A DNA stretch of 64,000 nt, taken from positions 177,487,956 through 177,551,955 of the forward strand of contig CP136063.1 in assembly GCA_032622095.1 (NCBI GenBank), read 5' to 3'. Positions within the stretch are counted from its first letter, which is position 1. Each line of letters opens with the position of its first letter. This stretch comes from Siphonodentalium dalli. Lineage: Eukaryota > Mollusca > Scaphopoda > Gadilida > Siphonodentaliidae. Both the position numbers and the translations under genes were made by a program. Shown here piece by piece: positions 34,922 to 46,816 of the stretch. Under the pieces are notes generated by a model. The model was not told the DNA's origin. It ran no database searches and worked only from the letters and a program-made list of their open reading frames with translations.

Positions 34922-35216
34922 ACGGACCCCAAGATGAAGCCTAATTTCATTTCAATTTCAAGGATTTTAATTTTTGTTTTGAGAATTGTCCCGACCTTGT
35001 CCTTCACCTTGTTGGAATAACCGGAAATGTGTTTTGATTATTTTTTCCGGTCTTCGCTAATGACAACTGTTGTTAAGCTTTGGAGTTGGAACATAGACTG
35101 CTGAGAATTGATAAATTAGACGCGTTTTTGCGATTAAATTCATTCAGTTGATGGCACCTATGATCTAGTTATCTTGCCAAGTTAACTTTCACTTTCAGTT
35201 AATCATTCATTGAAAC

Positions 35217-35369
35217 ATGAACGGCAATAACAAAGACTCAGAGTTTGAAACTGTCAGTTTCAAACACAAACTTGACCAAGTCAGACTCAAACAACGGAAG
35301 TCTCAAATCACAGTAAAAAGAAGTGTTTTGGTGACATTTTTCGGTCCGAAACAATATATCATTATATGA
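35217..35369 (+). CDS. Short open frame, possible host exon, unrecognised
   Basis: ATG at 35217 (AAACATGAAC) opens 50 codons to a TGA at 35367-35369. The translation has a coding-like charged composition (MNGNNKDSEFETVSFKHKLD, then QVRLKQRKSQ). A polypyrimidine-AG acceptor-like CACTTTCAG ends at 35198, and a GTAAAA donor-like word at about 35313 could end the exon after residue 32. It lies outside the giant element, about 290 bases beyond its right end. I do not recognise the family and no partner exon is obvious. Chance cannot be excluded. Confidence 0.25.
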   Translation: MNGNNKDSEFETVSFKHKLDQVRLKQRKSQITVKRSVLVTFFGPKQYIII

Positions 35370-35727
35370 AAATAGAAATACAATTTTTTATTTAGATCAC
35401 TCACCTTCTATGTATATAGTTTTCATCTCATCCTTTTGTTGTGTGATAATAGGTAATTTGTGGAAATACTAACGTCGAGGTGGTGAGTTCTGTATTTGAA
35501 CTACAAGGCTTAGCAACTGTAATGTCTATGCAACGTCAAATCTGATTGGTTAAGATAGACAATCTGACCAATAGGAAAATCGTTTTTATTGCGCATTTCT
35601 TTTAAGAGAGCGCCACTTTACGTTACGTTAAGCGCGTGCTCTGATACTATTCTCAGGTAACGTGAACTATATATAGAACAATAATACAGCTTCATAGGTA
35701 TACGGATCTCATGCGCGTTACCGTCAT

Positions 35728-35770
35728 GAAAACTTTCAGATTTCGCTTCGCGAAATCTGATTAAGTTTTC
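35728..35770. repeat. Perfect short hairpin
   Basis: TCAGATTTCGC (35736-35746) pairs exactly with GCGAAATCTGA (35750-35760) around a TTC loop, and the stem is extended by GAAAACTT / AAGTTTTC. Confidence 0.8.
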
Positions 35771-35789
35771 TAAAATGTAAATGTCAAAA

Positions 35790-37430
35790 TAGCCACTTTT
35801 TAAATACTGGTAACTCAAATCTCTTCAGAATTAATCAAATCAAGTGAATAATAATATAGTAAACTATCCACGAATGTACCATACAATATTAAAGAACATA
35901 ACATCTCTGATTGACATTCTTTATTTCTAAAATCTCTTAAGTTAAATATTATGTATTGTAACAAGTCAGTTTTTTTAAGTCACCAGAGTTGTTGTAGTAG
36001 GTTTTCTTCAAACTGTGACAGGCAATGTTACTATATATAGAACATAATATATTCTGATTAACATTGAACTTTAAAATAGTAGTAAGCTGTTTAAAGAAGT
36101 GAATGCTGTCAAAATAGCCATTTTATAAATACTGGTAACTCAAATTTCTTCATATTGATCAAACTCAAGTGCATAGCAAGATAGTAAATATGTCATGTAC
36201 CGTACATTATTGTAGAATATATCATTTTTTATTTGACATTCTTTATTTCGGAAAACTCTGAGAAGTTAAATATTACGTACAATATTGTAACAAGTCGCCA
36301 TATTTGTAGTAGTGTTTTCTTCTTCAATCTGGGACAAGCAATGTTACTATATATAGAACATAAATTCCTGATTAATATTGTTAAAATGGTGTTTGAAGAA
36401 GTGAATGTTGTCAAAATAGCCATTTTGTATATACTGGTAATTCAAATGTCTTCATAATTGATCAAATTCAAGTGAATAGCAAGATGGTGAACCATCCATA
36501 CATGTAACGTACATTATTGAAGAATATATCATTTCTGATTGACAATCTTTATTTTGGAAAACTATAATAAGTTAAATATTATGTACAATATTGTAACAAG
36601 TCGCCATAGTTGTAGCAGTGTTTTCTTCTTCAATCTGGGACAGGAAATGTTACTATATATAGAACATAATACTTCTGATTGACATTGAACTTTTAAATAC
36701 CAGTAAGTTGTTTGAAAAAGTGAATGTTATCAAAATAGCAACTTTTCAAATACTGGTAACTCAAATCTCTTCATAATTGATCAAAATCAAGTGAATAGCA
36801 ATATGGTAAACCATCCATGCATGTACCATACAGTATTGAAGAACATAACATGTCTGATGGACACTCTTCATTTCTAAAAACTCTTAAGTTAAATATTATG
36901 TATAATATTGTAACAAGTCACATAGTTGTAGTGTTGTTTTCTTAAAACTGGGACAGGCAATGTTACTATATATAGAACATAATATTCCTGATTAACATTG
37001 AACTTTAAAATAGTAGTAAGCTGCTTGAAGAAGTGAATGCTATCAAAAGAGCCATTTTATAAATACTGGTAACTCAAATCTCTTCATAATTGATCAAACT
37101 CAAGTGAATAGCAAGATAGTAAACCATCCATACGTGTATACATGTACCGCACATTATTGAAGAATATATCATTTCTGATTTGACACTCTTTATTTCGGAA
37201 AACTCTGATAAGTTAAATATTACGTACAATATTGTAACAAGTCGCCATATTTGTAGTAGTGTTTTCTTCTTCAATCTGGGACAGGCAATGTTACTATATA
37301 TAGAACATATTATTCCTGATTAATATTGAATTTTAAAATGGTAGTAAGTTTTTTGAAGAAGTGAATGTTGTCAAAATAGCCATTTTATAAATACTGGTAA
37401 CTCAAATAATTCATAATTGATCAAAATCAA
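35790..37430 (+). repeat. ~315-bp tandem array, about five units
   Basis: The landmark ACTGGTAACTCAAAT recurs near 35807, 36132, 36435, 36753, 37066 and 37394 (303-328-bp spacing), and TGTTACTATATATAGAACAT recurs near 36028, 36346, 36649, 36962 and 37290. Short minus-strand frames repeated in each unit are by-products. Diverged copies lie at 6100-6520, and part of the family continues at 54590-54800 beyond the nested elements, so the elements between interrupted this array. Confidence 0.85.
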
Positions 37431-37633
37431 GTGAATAGTAATAAATGTTTTTTGTTTCTGTTTCTGTTTTGTTTGGTTGTCTGTTTTTTTCCTTTAATTG
37501 AAGCTCCAAATACCAGTACTCTTCAGCTAAATACACTAACTATGGTGAAGCAGGAGTGGACTATTTCAAGACAAATGGATTCACTGATTTCGCAATTCTC
37601 ATATTATTGGACTTGAACAACTTACGCTGTTAA
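37431..37633 (+). repeat. Array flank duplicated at 54718-54800
   Basis: GGAGTGGACTATTTCAAGAC and following bases reappear, diverged, as GGAGTGGTCTATTTCGAAAC near 54730. The two sides once belonged to neighbouring units. Confidence 0.55.
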
Positions 37634-37658
37634 GGGTGGATACACACATGCATGTAAT

Positions 37659-39810
37659 CTCTGTAAATATCGTGTATTTGGCGTTTTACATGGATCATAC
37701 AGACCATGTAATATGTGTCTGCTGACAACCCAATCATTGCGGCTATGTTTGACCACAGTGAGTCAAGCTCTGAACGTGCAGAGAGCGGTTGACTGGACGA
37801 AGTCGTCAGGCCGCTTAACATAATTGTTCGCGCGATAACCCAAATGTTGGACGTTCTGTTTAAATCATTGTCAGTCTTCTCTTGATTGTATACCAGTGAT
37901 GGTCCCAGGATTTCCCCAACGCAGGGGCTATGATCCCCAACATGGGGGCTATATTATCCCGGAAGCTACCGGACTGACCACTACATATGTTCTCGACCGG
38001 GGGGGGGGGGGCATGCAGCACCATGAGTCCTACCCCATGAAGCCACGAAGCCACTCCTGATTTGTAAATTTCGTAGTTGACAGTCATATCTGTCGTGCCT
38101 GTTTGCTATATATACGAATGATTAATCTCATATGCAGCAATTTATGCTATTCATATAATTATGAACATATTATTACAGCTTTAAATTTGAAGGTACAGAA
38201 GGTGGTGTTGCTGTGTGTCTTCATTCGGGAAAAGGATTGTCTAGCTAAGAGTTCACACCTACGTCACATTTCCTCTCTTGTGTTATATACGCACACTTTA
38301 CAACTATGGAATATTTAAGTAAAACATTATGTTGTACATTCTTGCCCAGATAATCCCGGCCGATACATTCAACTAAATCCCTTAGTTATTCGAAACTTTC
38401 GAGAACAAGTCCCCTCCCCCAATCATGGATTATAGTCCAAAATGTGATAATTCAAGCCTGTACAGGCTAAAATTGTGACAGTTAGGAACTTGTTCATCCT
38501 TCGGCCTGAGAAACATATACTGTTCTGTAAATTCTGGGTTAAAAATGGGGGGGGGGGGGGGGTGACTCTTTTTTCTTTCAACGCTGTACCTGCATTAATT
38601 TTCTTGGCGCTGTGATGGATATATGCATGGAAATCCCAATTGAATGTTATCAATTGAGCTCGCCCTCAAATTATCCGAGCAATCTCAACAAACTGGTATT
38701 GTCTGTCACCTGTTATTCAAGGCATGAGAGCATCATATCGGATTGTTAAAATTTGAGCTCAGGCCATGCATAGTGGTTACAATACACCAAATGATTTGCA
38801 TAGGCCTCAGTGTTAACAAATCCCGCTGGCCTGTATTCGCATGAAAGTTTTGACCCTGCACGAGTATAAAAAATTGAAGAACGCCATTTTAGAAACAAGA
38901 AAATGTGCTCAACAGTACTTGTCAACGATCTCGATCTCGCTGCAGTTTGACAAACGTCACACTACCCTTAAAATTGAGAAAAAAATGACATCGAAAAAAA
39001 AACACCAACCCCTCCCATAAATTATTCACCAATTTTACAGTCGTAACTGTTCACCATGTGACTATATTTGTTTCTCGTCGGGAAACACGTTTGTGCATTT
39101 TTTCGTGCAATTTTCATCCATCTATCATTGACCATTCAGCTGCCAGAATTGTTTTTATGCTGATCCTAGCTTGGGGGTCCCAGGGGAAATCACTCTACTA
39201 ATTTGTATTTGGTGTATTGTAACCTATAGTCGAGAAACAAATATCCTTATCCTTACGACTCGGCGTTGTTCGATTAGGCTAAATCACTTAACATGGAATT
39301 CACCATGTATGAGTTAGTTGATTGCCATGTGTATTAATATAGCACTTCCAAAATTTGGAGCCAGAGAGCCGTTCGGCTTTTGCTGGACGAGATCCAACTG
39401 GGAGTCAGTGTGTAGGACATTAAACACTCATGTATCACAATCATCCTAAAAGAGCTTCAAACGTCTGCACATTTTATTATTATTTTGGATGACCCTGTTT
39501 CCAAGAAATGACGAGAAACAAATCAAGTATAAAATCGACGGACTCAAATCCACTTTTCGAAATGAACTAAAACTCGTGAAAAACAGCAACAGATATCAGA
39601 CAGGATTTATTCATTTCGGCACCCATGAAAAAAGACATGTTTATGACTGGCCTGAAATCTCTTGATAACAGTTAGAGTGATTTTGGCTTATAACTACTCA
39701 CTGGTCTCGCCTGTTAAAATGGAACGGTCGCGCGCAGGCGATTAATGCTATCAATGATTGGTGTGACCATGTAAAATACATGGATTTTACATACAGACAT
39801 TATAATCTCT
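37659..39810 (+). repeat. Tandem copy A (~2.15 kb), non-coding
   Basis: Matches copy B over CTCTGTAAATATCGTGTATT, GGATCATACA..., poly(G) runs, TTTCAACGCTGTACCTGCAT and, at its right end, CTACTCACTGGT...GCGCAG. No coding frame is recognised. Confidence 0.75.
39732..39737 (+). other. Paralogous empty site for the Polinton insertion
   Basis: GCGCAG occurs once here, followed by GCGATTAATGCTATCAATGA and GGTGTGACCATG. In copy B the same context is split: GCGCAG at 41042-41047 before the Polinton and GCGCAG plus GTGATTAATTTTGTCAATTA after it (54353 onward). Confidence 0.85.
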
Positions 39811-41041
39811 GTAAATATCGTGTATTTGTAGTTTTACATGGATCATACACACCGTGTAATATGTGTCGGCTGACAACCCAATCATTGCGACTGTGTTTGA
39901 CCAACGTGAGTTAAACTCTGAACCGCTGAAGAGCCGTTGGGACAAAGTCGTCAGGCCGCTTAAAATAATTATTCGCGCGATAACTCAAATGGTCGACGTT
40001 CTGTTTATATCATTGTCAGTCTTCTATTGAATACCAATGATGGTCTCTCCCCAACGCATGGGGCTATGACCCCCAACATGCACGGGGAGCTATATTATCC
40101 CAGAAGTTACCGAATTCACCATTGCATATTTCCTCGACGGGGTGTGTGCACGCAGCACCCTGAATCATGACACCCTGCTTGATAAATATCGTAGTCATGT
40201 CTGTCGTGTCTGTTTTCTACGAGTGATTAATCTAATATGCAGCAATTTATGCTATTCATATAATTATTAACATATTATACAGCTTTAAATTTGAATGCAT
40301 GGTGTTGCTGTTTGTCTTCATTCGGCGAAAGGGTTGTCTAGCTACGAGTTCCCAACTACGTCACCTTTCCTCTCTTGTGTTATACAGTTATACATGTATA
40401 CGCAAAATTTACAACTATGGAATATTTAAGTAAAACATTATATTGTAATTCTTGCCCAGATAATCGCGGCTGATACATTGAATTAACTCCCTTAGTTATT
40501 GGAAGCTTTCGAGAACCAGCCCCTCCCCCAATCATGGATTATGGTCGAAAATGTTATAATCCAAGCTTGTGACAGTTAGGAGCTTGTTGTTCAACCTTTG
40601 GCTTGAGAAAAATATATATAAATGGGGGGGGGGGGGTGTCACTCTTTTTAATTTCAACGCTGTACCTGCATTATTTTTTGGCGCTATAATGAATATTTGC
40701 AATCCCAATTGAATTAATGTTATCACATGAGCTCGCTCTCAAATTATCAGAGAAATCTCAACAAGCCGTTTCATATAAAAGAATTCTGCATATTTTATTT
40801 TTGTTTTGGATAACCCTGTTTCCAAGAAATGACAGAAACAAATCAAGTATAAAATCGACCGGCTCTAATCCACTTTTCGAAATGAATTATAACTCGTGAA
40901 AAACAGCAATATATATCAGACAAGAATTACCCATTTCGGCATCCATCGAAGAAGACATGTTTATGGTTGGCCTGAAATTTCTTGATGGCAGTTTGTTTGA
41001 TAATGGCTTATAACTACTCACTGGTGAAATTGACCTCTCGC
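39811..41041 (+). repeat. Tandem copy B, left part, non-coding
   Basis: Diverged repeat of copy A with a ~760-bp internal deletion near 40760-40790. It is interrupted by the Polinton at 41048. Confidence 0.7.
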
Positions 41042-41218
41042 GCGCAGAGCAGCATGATTGTAACTATAGCCGCATTTCCATATGGGACCCCTTTTCCTAT
41101 AGGACTATGGCTCCATAGTATGGCAACGCCCCCTTTCCTATGCTGTGTATATATGGCCCCATGGTATGGCAACGCCCCCCTTTAATTATTATATATCGCT
41201 CCTCCTTCCCACGTAATT

Positions 41219-41302
41219 TTTATTGTTCTGGAAAATTCTGGAACATTTTTTTTGTTCTGGAACATTTTTATTGTTCTGGAACAATCTGGAACATTTTTTT
41301 TC
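41219..41302 (+). promoter_or_regulatory. Heat-shock-element-like array, left tip
   Basis: TTCTGGAAAATTCTGGAA at 41226-41243 is a four-unit nTTCnnGAAn arrangement, the consensus bound by heat-shock factor, followed by further TTCTGGAACATTT units. The array lies about 170 bases inside the terminus. Function is inferred from motif only; single units also occur near 41885 and 41985. Confidence 0.45.
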
Positions 41303-41409
41303 TAGTAAAATCCATAATGTATTCGTGTAATAAAATTCATATTTGTCTACGGCCTCTTTAAAATTATATAACTGTAAAGTCCCGATGTTAATTTCACCCA
41401 GTACACACA

Positions 41410-43090
41410 TTGGCTATCATAGCATCTATTTATTTACCACGCATAGAATATAGGCATTTAAAATTATTTATCAAATCTCCTTAAAACACTTCGGCCCCTT
41501 TAACTTTTTTTACCTTTAATAAAAACATTATTGATCTCACAGATTTATTAACTGTTATGTACCTGGTAGAAAACACATTCCACGAGGCACGCTTTCTAAC
41601 AATAACAGAGCATCATGGAATATATTCTATAATGGTTTAAACGATTCCACATGTGCACTAAGCACGCGATGCACTAAGTGTGTTTTCACCATGAATTTAT
41701 CTGGTAATTTAAGCGTTCAAACACATTCGGGGGTAACCGTAGATAATAGCCGGTCTAATGTGTAATTCATTCAATCTTATTATTCCGGGGGCCACATATC
41801 ATTTGCACAAACTGGGTAAGAAATTGTCTTTCTAAAAGGTTATGAAAAAGCCGACAAATTAAAACAATCTAGAATGTTGTAGAATTTTCCAAAACAATAA
41901 AAATGTTCCAGCATAACATCAAATTAGTGTGGCTGCAGGGCACAGAGCGCTCAAGCTAATAACACAACATGTAACCATTCTGGAACATTCTCCATACCGA
42001 CGGGGATAAAGCGGTGAAACAGATTAATGAGATTATGCATACCACTAGGTGATAAAACATTTAAGCCTGCACTATAATTTGAATAAAAAACATTCAGGGG
42101 CCGGTATCATTTGCACATATTGGTTAGGAAAAATAAAATGCCTTTCTAGCTGCCTCTGAAACAATTAATAAAATTAAAATAATCTACAAAGTTCTCAGCA
42201 CGTGGGAGACCATCTAGGTATTAAATACACATCTAACTCCAAGCAGCCAACATATGCTTACAGAGCATAACCCATGCAATTTAATTCTCACAAAAGTTAT
42301 ACCACGAGCGGCATGAACCCTGAATACATACTGACTCCCCATTATGTATCCCTCCTAATGGTCAACTGTTATGGTACAATTGATTAAATCATCACTAACA
42401 TTAGTTAAGCTTTTTCTCTAAATACCCCTTTAATATCTGTAATCGAACTATTAGGAATCAATCAACGCCTTGTCAATAGATATTTGAACATTTCAAATAA
42501 AGTAAATCCTACACACAATTTCTCGAAGCTTCGTAATTAAACACATGTTTAAGTCATTTAATGCCACGATAGGTCTGTCATTCAAATGCATGCTCCTAAT
42601 GGCTTCTGCATCTGTGGAGACTGAGAGATAAACAAAATTAATGTTTCTGTAGAAATTAAGGTTTTCTAGTGTGTCACTACTTCAGATATGGTTCAAATAG
42701 CATACAAATCACCGCATTTTGGTCACATACCTTAAAGGTACACGTCATTTATGCATTTAAACCTAATTCCGCTTATACATCAATCATCTCTTTATTTTTC
42801 AAATAGTTTGAATGTACCTAGTTTTAACAAAGATTTATGCAATCTACATGCTTTCATTCATATAAAATTTACGAAATGTATGTTAAACGACAACAACATT
42901 GTAACAGACTGGCCACTTACCTTCAATTTATAGGTCATATTAGCCTGTACATTTATGGGAGACAGACATACATAATATAATGCATTGGCACAGTGTTAGT
43001 GATAATAATAAGGTGTCATTACTTCAGAAATGGTTCATATAGCATACTATTGTACCCGTGGTCACGTACATTAAATGAACACATCACTTA
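41410..43090. other. Arm interior without recognised gene
   Basis: AT-rich, open frames short; mirrored at 52310-53990. A decayed unit of the ~100-bp array is visible near 42750-42800. Confidence 0.5.
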
Positions 43091-44335
43091 AGCATTTAAA
43101 CCTAACTCAGTGTATCTATCAATAAAACGCTCTTTATTTTCAAATTTGTCTGAATTGTACTAAATTTACATTTAAAATCAAGCATTTAAACCTAATTCCG
43201 TCTATCCGTAAATAAAAAACGCTATTTATTTTCTAAATTTGTCTTAATGTCCATCGTTTACTAAATTTATATTTAAAATTAAGCATTTAAACCTAATTCC
43301 GTCTATCCGTAAATAAAAAACGCTCTTTATTTTCAAAATTTGTCTTAATGTCCATCGTATACTAAATTTATATTTAAAATTAAGCATTTAAACATAATTC
43401 ATCGTATCCATAAATAAAAAACGCTCTTTATTTTCAAATTTGTCTGAATTGTACTAAATTTACATTTAAAATCAAGCATTTAAACCTAATTCCGTCTATC
43501 CGTAAATAAAAAACGCTCTTTATTTTCAAAATTTGTCTTAAAGGGGTACTGTACGCCAAATGTTGTTGTTGGTTTCTATAGTCTCCGAGTCTGAGAATAA
43601 GGTAACACTTTTTTCATTATTTGAAAGTCTGTTGAGTACGAAGTAGTGTTACGGATGACAAATTTACCGGAATGCAAAAATACAAATTGTCGTTGTCGAG
43701 TAATTTTTGTAGTTTTCAACCAAATGAATCAAATAAAAGTTATATTATAGGCATACTAGTCCCATATAATCATTTAAGTTATGTATCGTCGCTAGTCAGT
43801 GAGTGGCTTGAGTGTTCTCCCCGTATCATCATAATATTTTAAGTGATCGTGTGTGCGATCGGTTTAACAAGCCAGTATCCCTCATTTACTTTATTTGATT
43901 ACGCAAATTCGTAATTTAATTGACACCATTTTATGGCTCCAGTCATAAATTCAATTTATATCAAATTATTAACTTTTAAATTATTAAATTTTAAGATAGC
44001 CTATTAACCTGAGCGTTTACAGAATACATCTTCGACTCAAATTACTTATGTTTCTATATATTATCGATATTAGATCGTTGTTGTCACCGGAAATTTAAAG
44101 AAAATGGCGTACAGTACCCCTTTAATGTCCATCGTTTACTAAATTTATATTTAAAATTAAGCATTTAAACCTAATTCCGTCTATCCGTAAATAAAAAACG
44201 CTCTTTATTTTCAAAATTTGTCTTAATGTCCATCGTATACTAAATTTATATTTAAAATTAAGCATTTAAACATAATTCATCGTATCCATAAATAAAAAAC
44301 GCTCTTTATTTTCAAAAACGTCCATAGTTTTAACA
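43091..44335 (+). repeat. ~92-101-bp tandem array in the left arm, interrupted by a MITE
   Basis: CGCTCTTTATT starts near 43128, 43220 (variant CGCTATTTATT), 43321, 43422, 43514, 44199 and 44300. Units read AAGCATTTAAACCTAATTCC, TAAATAAAAAACGCTCTTTA, TTTGTCTTAATGTCCATCGT. The mirror array is at 51060-52300. Confidence 0.85.
43538..44125. mobile_element. 580-bp TTAA-flanked MITE in the left arm
   Basis: AGGGGTACTGTACGCCAAA at 43542 and its near complement ending at 44121 are flanked by TTAA on each side. Neighbouring tandem units contain the uninterrupted GTCTTAATGTCC, which is the empty site. A TTAA target implies a piggyBac-type transposase. A mirror copy lies at 51265-51854. Confidence 0.85.
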
Positions 44336-44548
44336 AAGATTTTTGCAATCTACATGCTTTCATTCATATAAAATTACCCCGTGTGTGTTAGACAACAACA
44401 TTATAACATATTGGCTTTCAAGTTACATATGCATGTACATTCGATGCACGAGGCAACATTGTAGGAAATGAAGGTATTGATGCGTCATTACTTCAGAAAT
44501 TGTTCATACAATTGACCGTATTTTGATCACATACCTTAAAGGTACACG

Positions 44549-44815
44549 TTACTTTTGTCTATAATCACACAAAACATTACACGTAGGGTTCAACATGTCC
44601 ACCGTAGTAAGCTTATTTACTTCAGAAATTGGTTCCAATAACAGCGTCTGAGAACGCCACACCTGGTTGTACCGGGTGCCAATGATGTACCCACGCAGCT
44701 CAAACAATGGGATGCCTATTAATTTATTCTGACCACACGTGTCTGGACAACGTTCCAATGAAGGAATTCTGAAAAAGCTATTGTTAGAGAAAGAAATGAC
44801 GCAGTGCCAACTCAT
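44549..44815 (-). CDS. Small unknown protein, left-arm copy (88 aa)
   Basis: An 88-codon frame beginning MSWHCVISFSNNSFFRIPSL, with cysteines near residues 5, 23, 27, 79 and 83 and a hydrophobic IPLFELRGYIIG segment at about 35-46. I do not recognise it. Support for coding comes from its preservation in both arms: the right-arm copy differs by one residue (R to H after NQVW). It also forms a head-to-head pair with the PC4-like gene, 144 bases apart, suggesting a shared bidirectional promoter. Arm homogenisation would also preserve a non-coding frame, so this is suggestive only. Confidence 0.4.
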   Translation of the reverse strand: MSWHCVISFSNNSFFRIPSLERCPDTCGQNKLIGIPLFELRGYIIGTRYNQVWRSQTLLLEPISEVNKLTTVDMLNPTCNVLCDYRQK

Positions 44816-44959
44816 ACATATTGATTATGTATTTCTAGTGATTCTGATTGGCTAATAATATATGGAGCAGCATAGCGTTCACAACGCTATCTGGTTTTCC
44901 TATGAATAATGTGATCATGTCATTTTGAGGCACTTTCTGAAACTACCTGCTACATAAAC

Positions 44960-45526
44960 ATGGACACTAAAATTTTCGCAAAACACTTGGGTCGTAACAG
45001 ATATCTCACAATCAGTGAGTTTTTGGGTACAAAGTATGTAGATCTGAGAATTTGGGATGAAGGAAGGATTCCAACTAAACAAGGAGTTAGTCTGATAATT
45101 CAACGCTGGCTTTGTCTAACACAAAACCTTGAATTAGTGGGACAGCATATAAATTCCAAGGAGCCAATGGACCGGATTCATTTGGGGCATAATGTTTTCA
45201 TGACCCTGGATCATGAACATGCAGTGGTGCACATCAAACAGTACTTATATCCAGAAAATTGTGATGTAGCAACACCAACCAGGAAAGGTGTTACTTTAAA
45301 TGGAGCAGAGCTGAAAACAATTACAGATAATGTGGAAAATGTCAATGGGCTCATTCCTGAAACAGTAAACTTCATACCCTGTTACAACGAACACTTGAAC
45401 CAGGAAGCAGCCTTAAGATGTTCTGAATGTGAACCCGGTGGATACCACAATTATACACAGGACAAGACTGATGTAATACCAGGACATTTCTATGGAAACT
45501 CTCAAGACTTGACACAACAATACTAA
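44960..45526 (+). CDS. PC4-like (p15) ssDNA-binding domain protein, left-arm copy (188 aa)
   Basis: ATG at 44960 (AACATGG context) opens 188 codons. Residues ~9-60 read LGRNRYLTISEFLGTKYVDL, then RIW-D-GRIPTKQGVSL-x-x-QRW. This follows the PC4/Sub1 pattern RYVSVRxFxGKxxIDIREY...PGxKGISLxxxQW closely in order and spacing. PC4-type domains dimerise and bind single-stranded DNA; in a mobile element that could serve replication or transcription of its own genes (inference). The C-terminal ~100 residues include two CxxC-like cysteines (RCSEC) and match nothing I know. It is mirrored at 49892-50458, with one L/F difference seen. Confidence 0.6.
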   Translation: MDTKIFAKHLGRNRYLTISEFLGTKYVDLRIWDEGRIPTKQGVSLIIQRWLCLTQNLELVGQHINSKEPMDRIHLGHNVFMTLDHEHAVVHIKQYLYPENCDVATPTRKGVTLNGAELKTITDNVENVNGLIPETVNFIPCYNEHLNQEAALRCSECEPGGYHNYTQDKTDVIPGHFYGNSQDLTQQY

Positions 45527-46600
45527 TATAGTGAGACTGACTTCAATGTAACCATTTTTCCTGGACATTTTTAATTCAATGTTGTGTGTGTGTGTGTTTA
45601 AGTATATTTCATAACAAGATAGTATATAGCAATAAATAGCACCAGTTAAATGTATCCAATGTATTGTTGTCTATCATATAACCCATCAATTGGCACAATA
45701 GACATGATTTACTTACTAATATAGATATATATATATACAAACTGTTCATACCTTAGATATGAACTTCTTGAAATTGAAAAAAAAACCCATATCAGGAAGG
45801 ATTTTTCAATAAGTCCTTTGATAATCTAACTATAAGCAACTGATTTCGAGCCATTTATTGCACCCAGAATTGTTGGCGATTTCGAAAGATTATGTTTGAA
45901 AGAAACCGCAGTGAAATCACACCGAAATTGACGAAGATACGGGACATTTGTTGTTTTCAACTATTTATAGATATCACGTGACTAATATCGAAAATCCAAT
46001 TTTGGCAGATCGTAGAAGAGCTAGAATAATGAGGATTACACCATCGGGCCCAGTTTCACACAGTGCGTTACCTCCATCGAAAAAGAACGTGTATACATGC
46101 ATATTAAAAAATATTATATTTTCAACCTCGGTGTGACAAACTTTTGAATAGAGAGAATGCTATTATCGATCGCCTAATTCTACACGCAGTCAAATTTCAA
46201 TGAATGTGGAAAGCTGTTGTCATTGTGATGTTTATAGTATTCCGTAGTAAATGCTGGATTTAAATTGTATAGTAAATAACGATCAATAGCGGAAATGGTG
46301 AATTCTTATGCGGTGCGTGTGAACTTGTATTTAAAAGGGCAAAGACTGTTTGTTAGTTGAATACATACATATTACGGCTCTCATTTTGAACTTGCCTAAT
46401 GTCTATTAACTCACCGATTAAGGGCCAGAAAGGTTCTAAATATGTCTTAGGTTACCTGGTATTACAATGAAATGTGTTAGAAAATATATTGCATTAAAAT
46501 GTGCATTATTAGTGAACCCTTTTCGCAGAACTGCCTTTTTCACCATTGGATGAATCACGTATGAGTCATGTCTATACATCGTACTTAGCCATTCAAATCC
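45527..46600. other. Arm interior, no recognised gene
   Basis: It has (GT)n at about 45584-45596 and (TA)n near 45724-45736. A 62-codon frame at 45948-46136 opens at TTG and is mirrored at 49281-49469, but nothing in it is recognisable. Confidence 0.45.
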
Positions 46601-46639
46601 CTTTATTCGTTGTTCGGTAAATTTATGAGTTAAAAGTAC

Positions 46640-46717
46640 AGGACGGCAAAACGCCGCCCCGCCGCAAAACGCCGCAAAACGCCGCCCCGCCGCAAAACGC
46701 CGCCCCGCCGCAAACGC
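46640..46717 (+). repeat. GC-rich tandem array at the inner end of the left arm
   Basis: Alternating CGCCGCCCCGCCGCAAAA and CGCCGCAAAA units, ending in a TGACGTCA palindrome (46720-46727) exactly at the arm/core junction. It contrasts sharply with the AT-rich surroundings. Confidence 0.85.
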
Positions 46718-46816
46718 AATGACGTCACTACCAATGGCGAGAGAGTCTCTACTTTTTTGGTATTGGAGCAAAATAACATGACATGTGGTACATACTAATT
46801 TTGTTTATTATATTAT

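Larger units (their letters stand above)
11630..34928. mobile_element. Giant (~23.3 kb) TIR-bounded element carrying a satellite
   Basis: The sequence GACTACCCGCCCCCGAGACA... (29 bp) begins at 11637, and its exact complement ends at 34921. Both ends carry four copies of a GGGCGGGTTGTC-type box and, about 400 bases further in, six copies of a GGGTACGAGWTGACTC-type motif in mirrored orientation. The 11-bp CCAAGATGAAG occurs directly at 11619-11629 and 34929-34939, and a shorter candidate duplication ACGG abuts the 29-bp repeats at 11633-11636 and 34922-34925. An ~11-bp duplication would suit a Mutator-like element; a 4-bp one would not. The inside contains a 198-bp satellite, a hAT-like insertion and MITEs but no recognisable transposase. 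It is non-autonomous or uses an unrecognised machinery. Confidence 0.65.
41048..46731 (+). repeat. Left giant inverted arm of the Polinton-like element
   Basis: The 5,684-bp arm is complementary to 48641-54352. Its outer part holds HSE-like arrays, its middle a ~100-bp tandem array with a MITE inside, and its inner part two divergent small genes and a GC-rich array. Confidence 0.9.

Noticed and set aside
46436-46771. 111-codon frame with repeated FAAGRR segments
   Set aside because: It runs across the GC-rich minisatellite and the arm/core junction; the residues are simply the translation of the 18-bp repeat.
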